This document shows, one piece after another, positions 43,682-53,001 of a stretch of DNA of 64,000 nt; position 1 is the stretch's first letter; every line of letters begins with the position of its first letter. The notes under the pieces were generated by a model. The model was not told the DNA's origin. It saw nothing but the letters and a program-made list of their open reading frames with translations, and made no database searches. Position numbers and translations under genes: made by a program. Source of the DNA: CAYMZZ01 sp046297935 (GTDB taxonomy: Bacteria; Bacteroidota; Bacteroidia; Chitinophagales; Chitinophagaceae); contig JBKBHA010000005.1 of the NCBI GenBank assembly GCA_046297935.1, positions 62,001 through 126,000 of the forward strand, written 5' to 3'.

Positions 43682-43721
43682 AAATTTACTGTGCCTGCCG
43701 GTTGGCAGGCACAGTAAATTT
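43682..43721 (-). terminator. Perfect 18-bp hairpin at the end of the sigma/barrel operon
   Basis: AAATTTACTGTGCCTGCC (43682-43699) and GGCAGGCACAGTAAATTT (43704-43721) pair perfectly around GGTT. It overlaps the TAA stop (43720-43722) of the barrel gene read leftward. The following AAATTTATCC is a poor U-tract, so it may act by stabilising the mRNA end as much as by intrinsic termination. Confidence 0.65.
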
Positions 43722-45009
43722 ATTTTATTATTGTAGCCGACAACATGATTCCTGCGCTATACAGTTTTACGTTTCCGTAGCCGATGCCGCTGAGTGGAAG
43801 TTTGATGTATGGCTCCGCACCCAGGCTCCATTTTCCTGCAAGAGAAAGCCTGTAGCCGGCCGACAAATGCAGAGTGGAAAAAAGATGATTGGAGTAGTTG
43901 TTATAGCTTCTGGACAGGTACCGTTCCTGACCGCCCAGGTCGCGTACCTCGTAATCGTAATCCTCTTTTTTCATTAAAATGGAAGAGAACCCTGCGGAGA
44001 TTGACCACGGTGATGTTCCATTTTGGCCAAACCTGTACTGCAGCCACATGGGTATTTCGTATACGAGACAATTGGCTTCCACATGCTTCAACTCCGACAC
44101 ATAGTTCCAGAAAATTTTGGGCGGTTTGTAATCATCTGGTCCCGCATCGTACACTTTGCGTGTAGCCAGAAAGCCGGTACGAATCCAGAATTTGGGTGTA
44201 ATGCGGTACTGGAGCAAAACTCCCATGGCGGGCCGCCACTGTCCGGGGTTATCGGGCTGTGTGGCGCTGATATCGGCACCCGCAGCCAGTGACAGGGCCC
44301 ACCTGGGGTTTTTTTCGCTCGAAGAGTTTTCGGGGGTTGGGGTATCGACATGCTGCTGCGTTACTGGCGGGATGCCATGAATAGAATCGGAAAAAACTGG
44401 CAGCACCGCGGTCAATGAATGCTCGGCACCGGCAGGTGGCTGACTACCGGTGTTGTTTGCAGCAATACTGTCGGGTATATATGGCAGTACGGGATTAGTT
44501 TCTTTTTCTTTGCTGATGCCTGCCTGATTTGTCGGCACCGCCCGAGAGGTTGAACGGCGGGCGCTGCCATCCGATTTGCTCAGTTTTTTTAAAGGCAGTT
44601 CTACCTGTTCTCGAATTTCCTGATTTCTGCTCAACACTGGTGCGGCTGTGAGCGGCTGGTTCGGCTCTACGCCGGCAAGGCTGCCATTGTCGCTCTGCTT
44701 TTTCTCGAGGGAAATGTTGTTGGTAGCATTTTTATTCAACGACGGGTCTTTCTTTTTCGCAGCGGGCGTGATAACGGATAGCTGCCGATTAGGTCCGTTC
44801 TTTTGAATGGGCCGGCTGTTGAGATACACCGCGAATCCTGCACTGATCAAAAGGAAGAGCAGCAGAAAGAAGCGTTTACGGCGTCGGTCAACAGGCAAAT
44901 GCTTTTCGAGCAGGGGCTCCATTTGCTGCCAGCCCTGTTCGGCATTTGCTGTTGCCTCTGCTTGCGCAGCGGCCTCCCGGATTTTATCGTCCCATTCCTC
45001 AGACCACAT
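43720..45009 (-). CDS. Membrane protein with N-terminal anti-sigma-like part and C-terminal beta-barrel
   Basis: A 429-residue protein starting MWSEEWDDKIREAAAQAEAT. An N-terminal cytoplasmic helix bundle of about 40 residues and a single TM (RRRKRFFLLLFLLISAGFAV) look like an anti-sigma factor's membrane part. A long Ser/Thr/Pro-rich linker (about 75-260) spans the periplasm. The last 170 residues are outer-membrane barrel strands (ALSLAAGADISATQP, WSLGAEPYIKLPLSGIGYGN). Its start overlaps the sigma gene stop by 11 bases, so it is coupled. It may link an outer-membrane state to the sigma factor. ATG 45009 is used because the longer frame overlaps the sigma gene. A hairpin covers its stop. 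Confidence 0.7.
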   Translation of the reverse strand: MWSEEWDDKIREAAAQAEATANAEQGWQQMEPLLEKHLPVDRRRKRFFLLLFLLISAGFAVYLNSRPIQKNGPNRQLSVITPAAKKKDPSLNKNATNNISLEKKQSDNGSLAGVEPNQPLTAAPVLSRNQEIREQVELPLKKLSKSDGSARRSTSRAVPTNQAGISKEKETNPVLPYIPDSIAANNTGSQPPAGAEHSLTAVLPVFSDSIHGIPPVTQQHVDTPTPENSSSEKNPRWALSLAAGADISATQPDNPGQWRPAMGVLLQYRITPKFWIRTGFLATRKVYDAGPDDYKPPKIFWNYVSELKHVEANCLVYEIPMWLQYRFGQNGTSPWSISAGFSSILMKKEDYDYEVRDLGGQERYLSRSYNNYSNHLFSTLHLSAGYRLSLAGKWSLGAEPYIKLPLSGIGYGNVKLYSAGIMLSATIIK

Positions 45010-45580
45010 TTTTCTTTTCGCTGGTTTGTTGGTTAAACAAAATTTTCTGCAGTTGTTTGCGTGCTTTTGCCAGGTTCGATTTAGAGGTTCCTGCCGAAAT
45101 ACCCAACTCGGCGGCAATTTCGTCGTGACTGAATCCTTCTACCACAAAAAGGTTAAACACGGTGCGATAGCCCGGGCTGAGCAGCCGCATTGCCTGTCTC
45201 AGTTCATCGTAACTCATTTTATCTATGGGTGTTTCGCCCGTTTGCGGGATCAGCAGGTATGATTCGTGCAGTTCGGCATTAGCATCGTGTTTATGAAACT
45301 TGCGGTAATGATCGATGGCTGTGTACACCATAATCTTTCTAAGCCAGCCTTTGAATGAGCTGATGGTGTCGGTATAGGCCGGCCTGAAGCTATATATTTC
45401 CACAAATACTTTTAGAAAGCCATCGTTCAGAATTTCAAGAGCATCACTTTCATTGTTGCAATAGCGCTGGCAAATGGACATAGCATAACCATAGAAAGAG
45501 CCATATATAATTTTCTGGCTTTCCCGACTATTGAGGACACAACCCCTGATATGTGCTTCCAGTTCCCCCGCGGTCAGCAA
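44999..45580 (-). CDS. RNA polymerase sigma factor, ECF-type sigma-70
   Basis: A 193-residue sigma factor. Region 2 runs about 20-100 (ESDALEILNDGFLKVFVEIY, then FKGWLRKIMVYTAIDHYRKF) and region 4 about 125-190 (LSPGYRTVFNLFVVEGFSHD, then EIAAELGISAGTSKSNLAKA). Such factors switch on small regulons, mostly under a membrane anti-sigma. The gene directly downstream, overlapped by 11 bases, encodes a TM protein with an anti-sigma-like N-terminus. The start is TTG 45580, as no in-frame ATG is available upstream of region 2. It is isolated from the SusC/D pair at the window's right end. Confidence 0.93.
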   Translation of the reverse strand: MLTAGELEAHIRGCVLNSRESQKIIYGSFYGYAMSICQRYCNNESDALEILNDGFLKVFVEIYSFRPAYTDTISSFKGWLRKIMVYTAIDHYRKFHKHDANAELHESYLLIPQTGETPIDKMSYDELRQAMRLLSPGYRTVFNLFVVEGFSHDEIAAELGISAGTSKSNLAKARKQLQKILFNQQTSEKKNVV

Positions 45581-45643
45581 TACAAATGATTTAAATGTGA
45601 ATCGGTTTTTTCGGGATAATGGTTGCCTGTAGCGGCCAAAGCT

Positions 45644-46405
45644 TTACAGAACCCATTCAAGCGAACCGAATTCGTGGGCGGTCTCCAGTTCGCCCTGCAG
45701 CAGGAGCCTGCCATTTTCGTCGACGCCTGTTACCACCGCTTCAAATTTGCGGTTGCCACTCCGAAAGCTGGTTTTCTCACCCCGGCGGTACAGCAGATTA
45801 TTATAGCGATTCAACAAGGCCGGCCATCCATCGTCTCGCAGTTCGTACCAAAGTTTTGAGATCGACTGGCAAAGTTCACGGGCCAGTTGATTGGCTTCGA
45901 ACTGCCGCCCGGTGATCTGACGAAGTGATACCGGATTTTTTAAAGAAGGGTTAAATTGTACCTGATTAATATTGATGCCAATACCGGCCACCGCCCATTT
46001 CCAGCTACTTTGTGCACCTACAATCGATTCTATCAGCATCCCCCCTGCCTTTCTGTCGTGCCAGTAGAGGTCGTTGGGCCATTTTATACGTGTGGCGTCG
46101 CCGGCATACTGGGCGAACCATTCAACCACTCCTATAGAAAGACAGACGCTGAGACGAAATTGCTGCGGCAGTAAGAGAGGCGAGGGGTCGATGACCACAC
46201 TGAGAATTAGGTTGTTACCTTTCTCCGATAGCCAGGTTTTTCCTCGCTGGCCTTTGCCGGCAAACTGCTCCCAGGCAAAAAAAGCGGCTCCATGCGATGC
46301 CAATCCTGCATGAAGCTGTGCAAGGGCATAATTGTTGGTACTGTCAACTGAATCCAGCTCAACAAAAGGCTCTCCAAGGGGTTTATGTGGAGATGGTTCT
46401 GGCAA
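45644..46405 (-). CDS. birA: Biotin--[acetyl-CoA-carboxylase] ligase
   Basis: A 253-residue biotin protein ligase that links biotin to carrier proteins through biotinyl-AMP. The biotin-binding region (DSTNNYALAQLHAGLASHGA), the GKGQRGKTWLSEKGNNLILS loop (GRGRRGR-type) and KWPNDLYWHDRKAGGMLIES are all visible. There is no N-terminal helix-turn-helix, so it should not be a repressor as in E. coli. Start is TTG 46405. It is divergent from rsfS; this birA/rsfS/ftsH order is common in Bacteroidota. Confidence 0.95.
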   Translation of the reverse strand: MPEPSPHKPLGEPFVELDSVDSTNNYALAQLHAGLASHGAAFFAWEQFAGKGQRGKTWLSEKGNNLILSVVIDPSPLLLPQQFRLSVCLSIGVVEWFAQYAGDATRIKWPNDLYWHDRKAGGMLIESIVGAQSSWKWAVAGIGININQVQFNPSLKNPVSLRQITGRQFEANQLARELCQSISKLWYELRDDGWPALLNRYNNLLYRRGEKTSFRSGNRKFEAVVTGVDENGRLLLQGELETAHEFGSLEWVL

Positions 46406-46504
46406 TTAATTGCTATTTTTGAGCAAATTAAAGTCAATTTAAACAACCGGACCGGAATAGGATTATTCCAGGCTCCGTCCTCATTATAACAAAATATTTC
46501 ATAT

Positions 46505-46909
46505 TTGGAACAATTGGCATCTTTGGCAACCCGGAAAAAGAAGAGTGCGACCCGTTTAACCTTACGTTCGAAAATCATCAAATCCATCATTGCGGCGATA
46601 CAGGAAAAGAAGGGAGAGAAGATCGTGTGTCTCGACCTGCGCAAGATTCCCGAAGCTGTAGCTGATTTTTTCATTATCTGCGAAGCAGGAAACCAGCCAC
46701 AGATCAGGGCTATTGCCGAAAACGTGGAAGACAAGGTTCGTAAGGACTGTGACGAAAAGCCCTATCATCATGAGGGCTATCAGGCATTGCAATGGGTTTT
46801 GATCGATTATGTGAATGTAGTAGTACACGTGATGCTGACGGAGAACCGGGAGTTCTACAAGCTGGAAGAAATGTGGAGTGATGCAGAAGAAGTAAAAAGT
46901 ATAAATTAA
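46505..46909 (+). CDS. rsfS: Ribosomal silencing factor RsfS
   Basis: A 134-residue protein that binds uL14 and blocks joining of ribosomal subunits in stationary or starved cells. The core KGEKIVCLDLRKIPEAVADF and FFIICEAGNQPQIRAIAENV matches RsfS, as does the DYVNVVVHVMLTENREFY end. The start TTG 46505 gives a 30-residue basic head, somewhat longer than usual, so an internal start is possible. It is 33 bases from ftsH and probably cotranscribed with it. Confidence 0.93.
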   Translation: MEQLASLATRKKKSATRLTLRSKIIKSIIAAIQEKKGEKIVCLDLRKIPEAVADFFIICEAGNQPQIRAIAENVEDKVRKDCDEKPYHHEGYQALQWVLIDYVNVVVHVMLTENREFYKLEEMWSDAEEVKSIN

Positions 46910-46941
46910 AAATTAAAAAAGGCTCGCACCTGCGAATTAGT

Positions 46942-49053
46942 ATGTCACAAGAACCATCCTATAATAAAAGCGATAGAAATCAGCCACCCCGATTTGGAGG
47001 CAAGCCTGGCGGCGATGAACCCGGGCAACCCCAACGGAAAGGCCCACGGTTCAGTATATATTGGATCTACGCCATCATTTTTGCTGTGCTTATCGGCTTC
47101 TCTCTCTTCAGCCCCTTTTCAACGAGTTCAACTGAGATCAACTCGAATCAGTTTGAACAACTGATTTTGAATGGCGACGTGAAAGAGTATGATGTGGTGA
47201 GTAACCGGAATAAAGTAAAGGTCACCATAGTTGCCGACAGCCTCAAGAATCCGGAAATACAACAATTGTTGAAAGAAGAAGGAGGCAGCAGCATCACAGG
47301 ATCTGTTTCCGAAAAAGGACCTCATTTCTTTTTTAATATCACCAGCGAAGAAGCGTTTCAGCGCAGAATGGATGATTTCTACCGTGAGCATCCGGAACTG
47401 ACCAGACGTGTTCCCTATTTCGCCCGAAATGAGAGCGATTTCTTTAGTAAGGTTCTTTCTTTCCTGGTGCCGGTATTGCTTTTTGTTGCGCTTTGGATAT
47501 TGCTGATGCGGAAAATGGGTGGCGGCGCAGGTGGCGGGTCCGGTCCTGGTGGTATATTCAATATTGGTAAATCAAAAGCAACGCTTTTCGACAAAGGCAC
47601 CCGCGTGAATATCACATTTGCTGATGTAGCCGGGCTTGATGAAGCCAAAGTGGAAGTAATGGAAATTGTGGACTTCCTGAAGAGTCCAAAAAAATATACG
47701 GCACTGGGTGGAAAAATTCCCAAAGGGGCGTTGCTGGTGGGCCCTCCCGGTACCGGTAAAACCTTGTTGGCTAAAGCCATGGCTGGAGAGGCACAGGTGC
47801 CTTTTTTCAGCCTGAGTGGATCTGATTTTGTGGAAATGTTTGTGGGTGTAGGTGCCAGCCGTGTGCGCGATTTGTTCAAACAGGCCCGCGAAAAAGCACC
47901 CTGTATTATTTTCATTGATGAAATTGATGCCATCGGCCGTGCACGTGGTAAGAATGTGATGATGAGTAACGACGAACGCGAAAGCACATTGAACCAGTTG
48001 CTGGTGGAAATGGATGGTTTCGGTACAGATACAGGTATTATTGTATTGGCGGCTACCAACCGTCCCGATGTACTTGACACCGCGTTGCTGCGCCCTGGTC
48101 GTTTCGACCGCCAGATCACCATCGACAAACCCGATGTAAAGGGTCGTGAAGCGATCTTCAAAGTGCACCTGAAGCCGATCAAAGTATCGGAAACACTCGA
48201 TATTCATAAGTTGGCCGAACAAACTCCGGGCTTTGCGGGCGCAGATATTGCCAACGTATGCAATGAAGCGGCTCTGATAGCTGCTCGTAAGGGTAAAGAA
48301 GCGGTAGATATGCAGGACTTCCAGGATGCTGTAGATCGGGTTATTGGAGGTTTGGAGAAAAAGAACAAGATCATTTCGCCCGAAGAAAAACGGATCATTG
48401 CCTATCACGAAGCAGGCCATGCCATTTGCGGATGGTACCTGGAACATGCCTATCCGTTGCTGAAAGTAACAATTGTACCCCGCGGTACAGCTGCACTGGG
48501 TTACGCGCAGTATACTCCTAAAGAACAGTATTTATATAACACCGATCAGTTGCGAGATCAGATTTGTATGACCCTGGGCGGTCGGGCCAGCGAGGATATT
48601 TTCTTTGGAAAAATATCGACGGGAGCTCAAAATGATCTGCAGCAAATTACCCGAATTGCATACGCCATGGTAACGGTATATGGAATGAATCCGAAAGTGG
48701 GTAACGTGAGCTATTACGATCCGCAGCAGGAAAACACATTTACCAAGCCTTACTCGGAAGAAACGTCGAAACTGATAGATGAGGAGGTTCGCCTGTTGAT
48801 CGATCAGGCATATGTGCGCACCAAATCCTTGCTGACCGAGAAAAAAGAGCAGGTAGCCAAACTGGCCGAAGCATTGCTTGAAAAAGAAGTCTTGTTCCAA
48901 AGCGACGTGGAAACACTGATTGGCAAGCGGCCCTTTGAAGACAAGAAGCCGTTGAGCGATGAGGAAGCCAAGCTGAACCAACCCGATGCAGGCGAAATTT
49001 CAGCGGGAGTGCCTCCTTACGATAGCGATGTGACGAACAAATCCCTGCCTTGA
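46942..49053 (+). CDS. ftsH: ATP-dependent zinc metalloprotease FtsH
   Basis: A 703-residue membrane AAA+ protease that degrades misassembled membrane proteins and regulators. TM1 (about 37-55) and TM2 (about 170-190) flank a periplasmic domain. The AAA module has Walker A GPPGTGKTLLAKAMAGEA, Walker B IIFIDEIDAIGR and the second region of homology ATNRPDVLDTALLRPGRFDR. The zinc motif is AYHEAGHAICGW. A Gly-rich linker (GGGAGGGSGPGGIFNIGKSK) follows TM2. The C-terminal tail is acidic. Gene order rsfS-ftsH-LUD supports the call. Confidence 0.97.
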   Translation: MSQEPSYNKSDRNQPPRFGGKPGGDEPGQPQRKGPRFSIYWIYAIIFAVLIGFSLFSPFSTSSTEINSNQFEQLILNGDVKEYDVVSNRNKVKVTIVADSLKNPEIQQLLKEEGGSSITGSVSEKGPHFFFNITSEEAFQRRMDDFYREHPELTRRVPYFARNESDFFSKVLSFLVPVLLFVALWILLMRKMGGGAGGGSGPGGIFNIGKSKATLFDKGTRVNITFADVAGLDEAKVEVMEIVDFLKSPKKYTALGGKIPKGALLVGPPGTGKTLLAKAMAGEAQVPFFSLSGSDFVEMFVGVGASRVRDLFKQAREKAPCIIFIDEIDAIGRARGKNVMMSNDERESTLNQLLVEMDGFGTDTGIIVLAATNRPDVLDTALLRPGRFDRQITIDKPDVKGREAIFKVHLKPIKVSETLDIHKLAEQTPGFAGADIANVCNEAALIAARKGKEAVDMQDFQDAVDRVIGGLEKKNKIISPEEKRIIAYHEAGHAICGWYLEHAYPLLKVTIVPRGTAALGYAQYTPKEQYLYNTDQLRDQICMTLGGRASEDIFFGKISTGAQNDLQQITRIAYAMVTVYGMNPKVGNVSYYDPQQENTFTKPYSEETSKLIDEEVRLLIDQAYVRTKSLLTEKKEQVAKLAEALLEKEVLFQSDVETLIGKRPFEDKKPLSDEEAKLNQPDAGEISAGVPPYDSDVTNKSLP

Positions 49054-49094
49054 TGCAGAAAGGCTACTGCATACGAATTAAAAACTGACAAACC

Positions 49095-49730
49095 TTGAAT
49101 CCTTCGCCGTCAAAAGAAAACATTCTGAAGAAGATCAGGCAGGCGCTAAGCCATCCCACTTCACAACCCTTTCCGCAAAGCGAGGGTAATCAGTCTGTTT
49201 TTGCGCCTTTAAGCGATGAGCCGGCAGTAGAGTTTGCGGAGCAGTTCAGCAAGTTGCAGGGCCGTTTTGTTTACTGTATCAATCAGCAGGAGCTGGCATT
49301 TCAACTGAATAGCCTTATTCGGAAAATGGACTGGCAAAAAGTGTTTTGCCTCGAAGATGAACTGTTGAAGCGTACCGGAGTGGATCTTGGCGAACGCCAG
49401 GTGAAAGAAGATCTGGCTAATTGCGATGTATCCATTACCGGCTGCGAGTACCTGGTAGCACGTACGGGCTCCATTGTAATGAGCGCTGCGCAGAAAAGCG
49501 GTCGCAATAGCAGCGTGTATGCTCCCATCCATATTTGCATTGCATTTTCGAATCAGCTGGTACCCGACCTGCGCGATTCGCTTCAGGGATTGCGCGAGCG
49601 GTATGGCAATCAGCTTCCCTCGTTGATCACTTTTGCTACCGGCCCGAGCCGCACCGCAGATATTGAAAAAACGCTGGTGGTTGGGGTACATGGTCCCAAA
49701 GAAGTGTATGTATTTCTGGTAGAGGTCTGA
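49095..49730 (+). CDS. LUD domain protein (LutC/YkgG-like)
   Basis: A 211-residue LUD-domain protein. LutC belongs to the LutABC lactate oxidation complex, and stand-alone LUD proteins sit next to ftsH in many Bacteroidota with no known role. Visible are ITGCEYLVARTGSIVMSAAQ and the C-terminal TFATGPSRTADIEKTLVVGV, HGPKEVYVFLVE, both typical of the family. LutA and LutB are absent nearby, so a lactate role is not supported by context. Start TTG 49095 lies 42 bases after ftsH. Confidence 0.87.
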   Translation: MNPSPSKENILKKIRQALSHPTSQPFPQSEGNQSVFAPLSDEPAVEFAEQFSKLQGRFVYCINQQELAFQLNSLIRKMDWQKVFCLEDELLKRTGVDLGERQVKEDLANCDVSITGCEYLVARTGSIVMSAAQKSGRNSSVYAPIHICIAFSNQLVPDLRDSLQGLRERYGNQLPSLITFATGPSRTADIEKTLVVGVHGPKEVYVFLVEV

Positions 49731-49765
49731 GCCGGATTGTACAGCGCAGTTCGTAATTTTATAGC

Positions 49766-50203
49766 ATGACTAATTCCTCCCTGCACCGCATATTTGTATA
49801 TGGATCGCTGAGAAGCGGTTTCAAAAGTCCCGCTTACGAGTACATCAGCCGTTACTTTACTTTTTTGGCCGAAGGTCGTGTACCAGGATTGTTATACGAT
49901 CTGGGTGAGTATCCGGCTGCTATTCCTGCTGGCACTGATCAATTTATTGTGGGCGAGTTGTATGAGGCGCGGGAGGGCGATCAGTTTGAATATGTAATTG
50001 GTCAGCTCGACGACTACGAAGGCGTGCTGGTAGAAGAAGGAGAACAACCGCTGTACCGCCGCGAGCGAACAATGGTATTTACGCCTCAGGGAGCCACCGA
50101 GGCCTGGGTGTATTGGTATAATGGCGATGTAAGCGGAAAGCCCCTTGTTGCTTCAGGCGACATGGTACAGTACCTGCAGGAGAAATTGCGGCAGCAACCC
50201 TGA
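49766..50203 (+). CDS. Gamma-glutamylcyclotransferase-like protein
   Basis: A 145-residue protein of the GGCT/AIG2-like fold. The N-terminal nucleotide-like loop VYGSLRSGFKSP matches the family's YGSLxxG, and DYEGVLVEEGEQPLYRRERT holds the candidate catalytic Glu. The family cyclises gamma-glutamyl amino acids or peptides, with 5-oxoproline as product. It follows the LUD gene by 35 bases, so cotranscription is likely. Exact substrate is not known. Confidence 0.85.
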   Translation: MTNSSLHRIFVYGSLRSGFKSPAYEYISRYFTFLAEGRVPGLLYDLGEYPAAIPAGTDQFIVGELYEAREGDQFEYVIGQLDDYEGVLVEEGEQPLYRRERTMVFTPQGATEAWVYWYNGDVSGKPLVASGDMVQYLQEKLRQQP

Positions 50204-50274
50204 TTCAGTAAATTCCTGGGGTAATACCAAACCATCAACAAGAGGCCTTACCGCAATCAATTCAAGTCAAACCA

Positions 50275-51060
50275 ATGGCAGACCGGCAACCCCGTAAAAT
50301 ATACTTCCTCTCCGATTTTCACCTGGGTGCGCCTAATCATGAAGCCAGCCTGGAGCGGGAACGAAGAATCGTCAGCTTTCTCACAGCAATTGAGCAGGAC
50401 GCTGAAGAAGTGTTTCTGGTGGGAGATCTCTTTGATTTTTGGTACGAATACCGCCAGGTTGTGCCCAAGGGCTATGTACGGCTGCTCGGCAAACTCGCTT
50501 CCATGACCGATGCCGGTATACGTATGCATTTCTTTGTGGGCAACCACGACATGTGGATGAAGGACTATTTTCAGAAAGAACTAAATATTCCGGTTTACTT
50601 TGAACCCAAAGAATTTGAGCGTCAGGGACGGAAGCTCCTGGTTGGACATGGCGATGGTTTGGGTCCGGGCGATCATGGTTACAAACGGTTAAAAAAGGTA
50701 TTTCGCAACCCGGCCTGTCAATGGTTATTCGGCATTTTGCCACCCGTGGTTGGCATGGGTATTGCCAACTATATGAGCCGCCGCAGTCGGGCACAAACCG
50801 GTTCAACTGAAGAAAAATTTCTGGGTGCGGACAAGGAATGGTTGCTCATTTACTGTCGGGAGCAGATACAAAAGAATCCTGCCGATTATTATATTTTCGG
50901 GCATCGCCATTTGCCAATTGATTATTTATTGGAAAATGGCAGCCGGTATATCAATCTGGGTGACTGGATTCGTTATAATACGTACGCTGAAATGGAAAAT
51001 GGCATACTGCTGTTGAAATCGTACACCGGGCAGGATCATCTGATTAATCGCAATGAATGA
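50275..51060 (+). CDS. UDP-2,3-diacylglucosamine diphosphatase-like phosphoesterase (LpxH-type)
   Basis: A 261-residue calcineurin-like phosphoesterase. LpxH hydrolyses UDP-2,3-diacylglucosamine in lipid A synthesis. Metal-site motifs: FLSDFHLGAP, GDLFDFWYEY, GNHDMWM, VGHGDGLGPGD and FGHRHLP. The GNHD block and DFW pair suit LpxH-like proteins of Bacteroidota, though plain phosphoesterase is possible. Its stop overlaps the next gene's ATG (ATGA), so the two are coupled. Confidence 0.9.
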   Translation: MADRQPRKIYFLSDFHLGAPNHEASLERERRIVSFLTAIEQDAEEVFLVGDLFDFWYEYRQVVPKGYVRLLGKLASMTDAGIRMHFFVGNHDMWMKDYFQKELNIPVYFEPKEFERQGRKLLVGHGDGLGPGDHGYKRLKKVFRNPACQWLFGILPPVVGMGIANYMSRRSRAQTGSTEEKFLGADKEWLLIYCREQIQKNPADYYIFGHRHLPIDYLLENGSRYINLGDWIRYNTYAEMENGILLLKSYTGQDHLINRNE

Positions 51061-51866
51061 AGAAGTTGTTGGCAATACTCCTTTTAGTGGCATCAGTTAC
51101 AGTTGCCAACGCTCAAAACGATAGCAGCTTTCGTTTTGAGCGAAGTATTGCCGGAGCATTTGCCAGCTTTGCCGTTGATAATCTCGACAATCTCTACCTG
51201 CTTAGCGCTGCCAATCAGTTGAAAAAACTATCACCCAGCGGCGATTCAATTGCCATCTTCAACGACGTAAAGCGTTTTGGTCAGGTGTCGCTGATCGATG
51301 TCTCGAACCCGATGAAGGTATTGCTATACTACCGCGATTTTACGAGCATCGCTATGCTTGATCGTTTTTTGAACATGCGAAACAGTATTGATCTTCGCAA
51401 GCAGAATATCTTTCAGGTTAGAGCAATTAGTCAGTCGTATGATAACAAGGTATGGCTATACGATGAAGTGAACAATAACCTGAAAAAAATCGACGAAGAC
51501 GGTAAAGTGATTCTGGAGACTCCTGATTTCAGACAGCTGTTTGAGCAGGCTCCAACGCCACAGCTCATTTTTGATCAGGATCAGTACGTGTATTTGTACG
51601 ACAGTACAAAGGCCCTGTATGTGTTCGACTATTTTGGCACTTTAAAAAACAAGATTCTCATTTCGGGCTGGCATAATCTGCAAGTGGTGGGGCAGTATAT
51701 TTTCGGAACCCGCGACGGCAAAATGTACCGGTATAATACCCGCAGTTTTCGGGTCGACGATTGGCTGATGCCTGAACAACTTCGAGATAGTCGGTTGATT
51801 CATTTCAGCCCCACTCGCATTTATGCGTTAAAAAACGACAGTATAGAAATTTACACCCTTCGCTAA
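51057..51866 (+). CDS. Secreted beta-propeller-like protein, function unknown
   Basis: A 269-residue exported protein (signal MKKLLAILLLVASVTVANAQ). Repeated units such as FAVDNLDNLYLLSAANQLKK and NKVWLYDEVNNNLKKIDEDG have the look of a beta-propeller with no catalytic motif. It is coupled to the LpxH-like gene by an ATGA overlap, so it may serve an envelope role with it, which is inference. I do not recognise a named family. Confidence 0.68.
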   Translation: MKKLLAILLLVASVTVANAQNDSSFRFERSIAGAFASFAVDNLDNLYLLSAANQLKKLSPSGDSIAIFNDVKRFGQVSLIDVSNPMKVLLYYRDFTSIAMLDRFLNMRNSIDLRKQNIFQVRAISQSYDNKVWLYDEVNNNLKKIDEDGKVILETPDFRQLFEQAPTPQLIFDQDQYVYLYDSTKALYVFDYFGTLKNKILISGWHNLQVVGQYIFGTRDGKMYRYNTRSFRVDDWLMPEQLRDSRLIHFSPTRIYALKNDSIEIYTLR

Positions 51867-51879
51867 GTGGCAGATTCGA

Positions 51880-51887
51880 TATTTTTG
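51880..51887 (+). promoter_or_regulatory. Possible -7 box (TATTTTTG) of the MscS-like gene
   Basis: TATTTTTG fits TAnnTTTG exactly and ends 19 bases before the ATG at 51907. No -33 TTG stands at the usual distance, because the preceding coding end lies there. Confidence 0.4.
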
Positions 51888-51906
51888 CAGCGCAATAGTT
51901 TTCTTC

Positions 51907-53001
51907 ATGAATGAATTTCTCGACGAGATCTGGCTCGACAATACCATCAGAATGTATGGCATTACGCTGGCGGTGATTGTTTTTGTGTTGTTGGTGCGGC
52001 GCTATTTTGCGGAGTTGGTAGCCAGATTGATATTTCAGGTAGTTCGTTCTATCTGGAAGGATGTGGACCAAAAATCCTTTACCACCCTCGTCATTCGACC
52101 TTTGGGTAGCTTTTTGGTGATACTGGTGGCCATCATTACCCTTCATAAGTTGAATTTTCCAGCGGTATTGGATGTGGATATATACCGAATCACTCTGAAG
52201 GAATTCATACATATTTCGGCCACCATCGTATTGATCATCGCTTTTATCCGCCTGCTACTGCGAATGATCGATTTTATAGCGATGATCCTTCATATACGCG
52301 CCGATCGAACACATGACACTACAGATAATCAGCTGATCGTTTTTTTCAAAGACTTTTTTAAGGTATTATTCAGCATCATCGGGTTACTAATGATTCTGAA
52401 GTTCGCCTTTGGTTTTCAGATCAGCAACCTGCTTACCGGCCTGAGTATCGTGGGTGCCGCCATTGCCCTGGCACTGCGAGAAAGTCTCGAAAACCTGATT
52501 GCCTCTTTCATTATATTCTTCGACAAACCCTTTACAATGGGGGACGTGGTGAAAGTGCATACGTTTACCGGAACCGTTGAACGCATCGGATTGCGCAGCA
52601 CCCGGATACGTACCGATCAGAAAACATATATCACCGTTCCCAATAAACAAATGGTCGATAGCATTCTCGACAATCTAAGCCAACGAACGCAACGTAAAGC
52701 AGAGCTTAGACTGGAGCCGGGACTTGATAGCAATCGGGAACAACTGGAGCTGTTGATTGCAGGCTTGCGTCAAATATTGCAACGACCGGAAATTGAATCG
52801 CAAACCGTGTTGTTGAACGATATAACTGCACAGGGATACCAGGTACTGGTGGATTATTTCACTGGTCCTATTACCATGGCTGAGTTCAACAGCATCAAGG
52901 AAGAAGTCAATTTTGCTGTACTCCGATTACTGGAAGAAACCGGCATTCAGCTTTCAGGCGCGAGCACGGATGTGCGTATTATATCAGGTAGCGGCGCTTA
53001 A
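51907..53001 (+). CDS. Mechanosensitive ion channel family (MscS-like)
   Basis: A 364-residue channel protein. Four or so TM helices lead to the pore helix (SNLLTGLSIVGAAIALALRE) and the beta-domain PFTMGDVVKVHTFTGTVERI, with PNKQMVDSILDNLSQR next, as in MscS. MscS proteins release solutes on hypo-osmotic shock. The long N-terminal TM region indicates a YnaI/YbdG-like variant. Its last 4 bases overlap the convergent thioredoxin-like gene. Confidence 0.92.
   Translation: MNEFLDEIWLDNTIRMYGITLAVIVFVLLVRRYFAELVARLIFQVVRSIWKDVDQKSFTTLVIRPLGSFLVILVAIITLHKLNFPAVLDVDIYRITLKEFIHISATIVLIIAFIRLLLRMIDFIAMILHIRADRTHDTTDNQLIVFFKDFFKVLFSIIGLLMILKFAFGFQISNLLTGLSIVGAAIALALRESLENLIASFIIFFDKPFTMGDVVKVHTFTGTVERIGLRSTRIRTDQKTYITVPNKQMVDSILDNLSQRTQRKAELRLEPGLDSNREQLELLIAGLRQILQRPEIESQTVLLNDITAQGYQVLVDYFTGPITMAEFNSIKEEVNFAVLRLLEETGIQLSGASTDVRIISGSGA

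Noticed and set aside
44088..44351. Small forward and reverse frames in the barrel gene linker
   Set aside because: Shadow frames over a Pro/Ser-rich linker; no start context.
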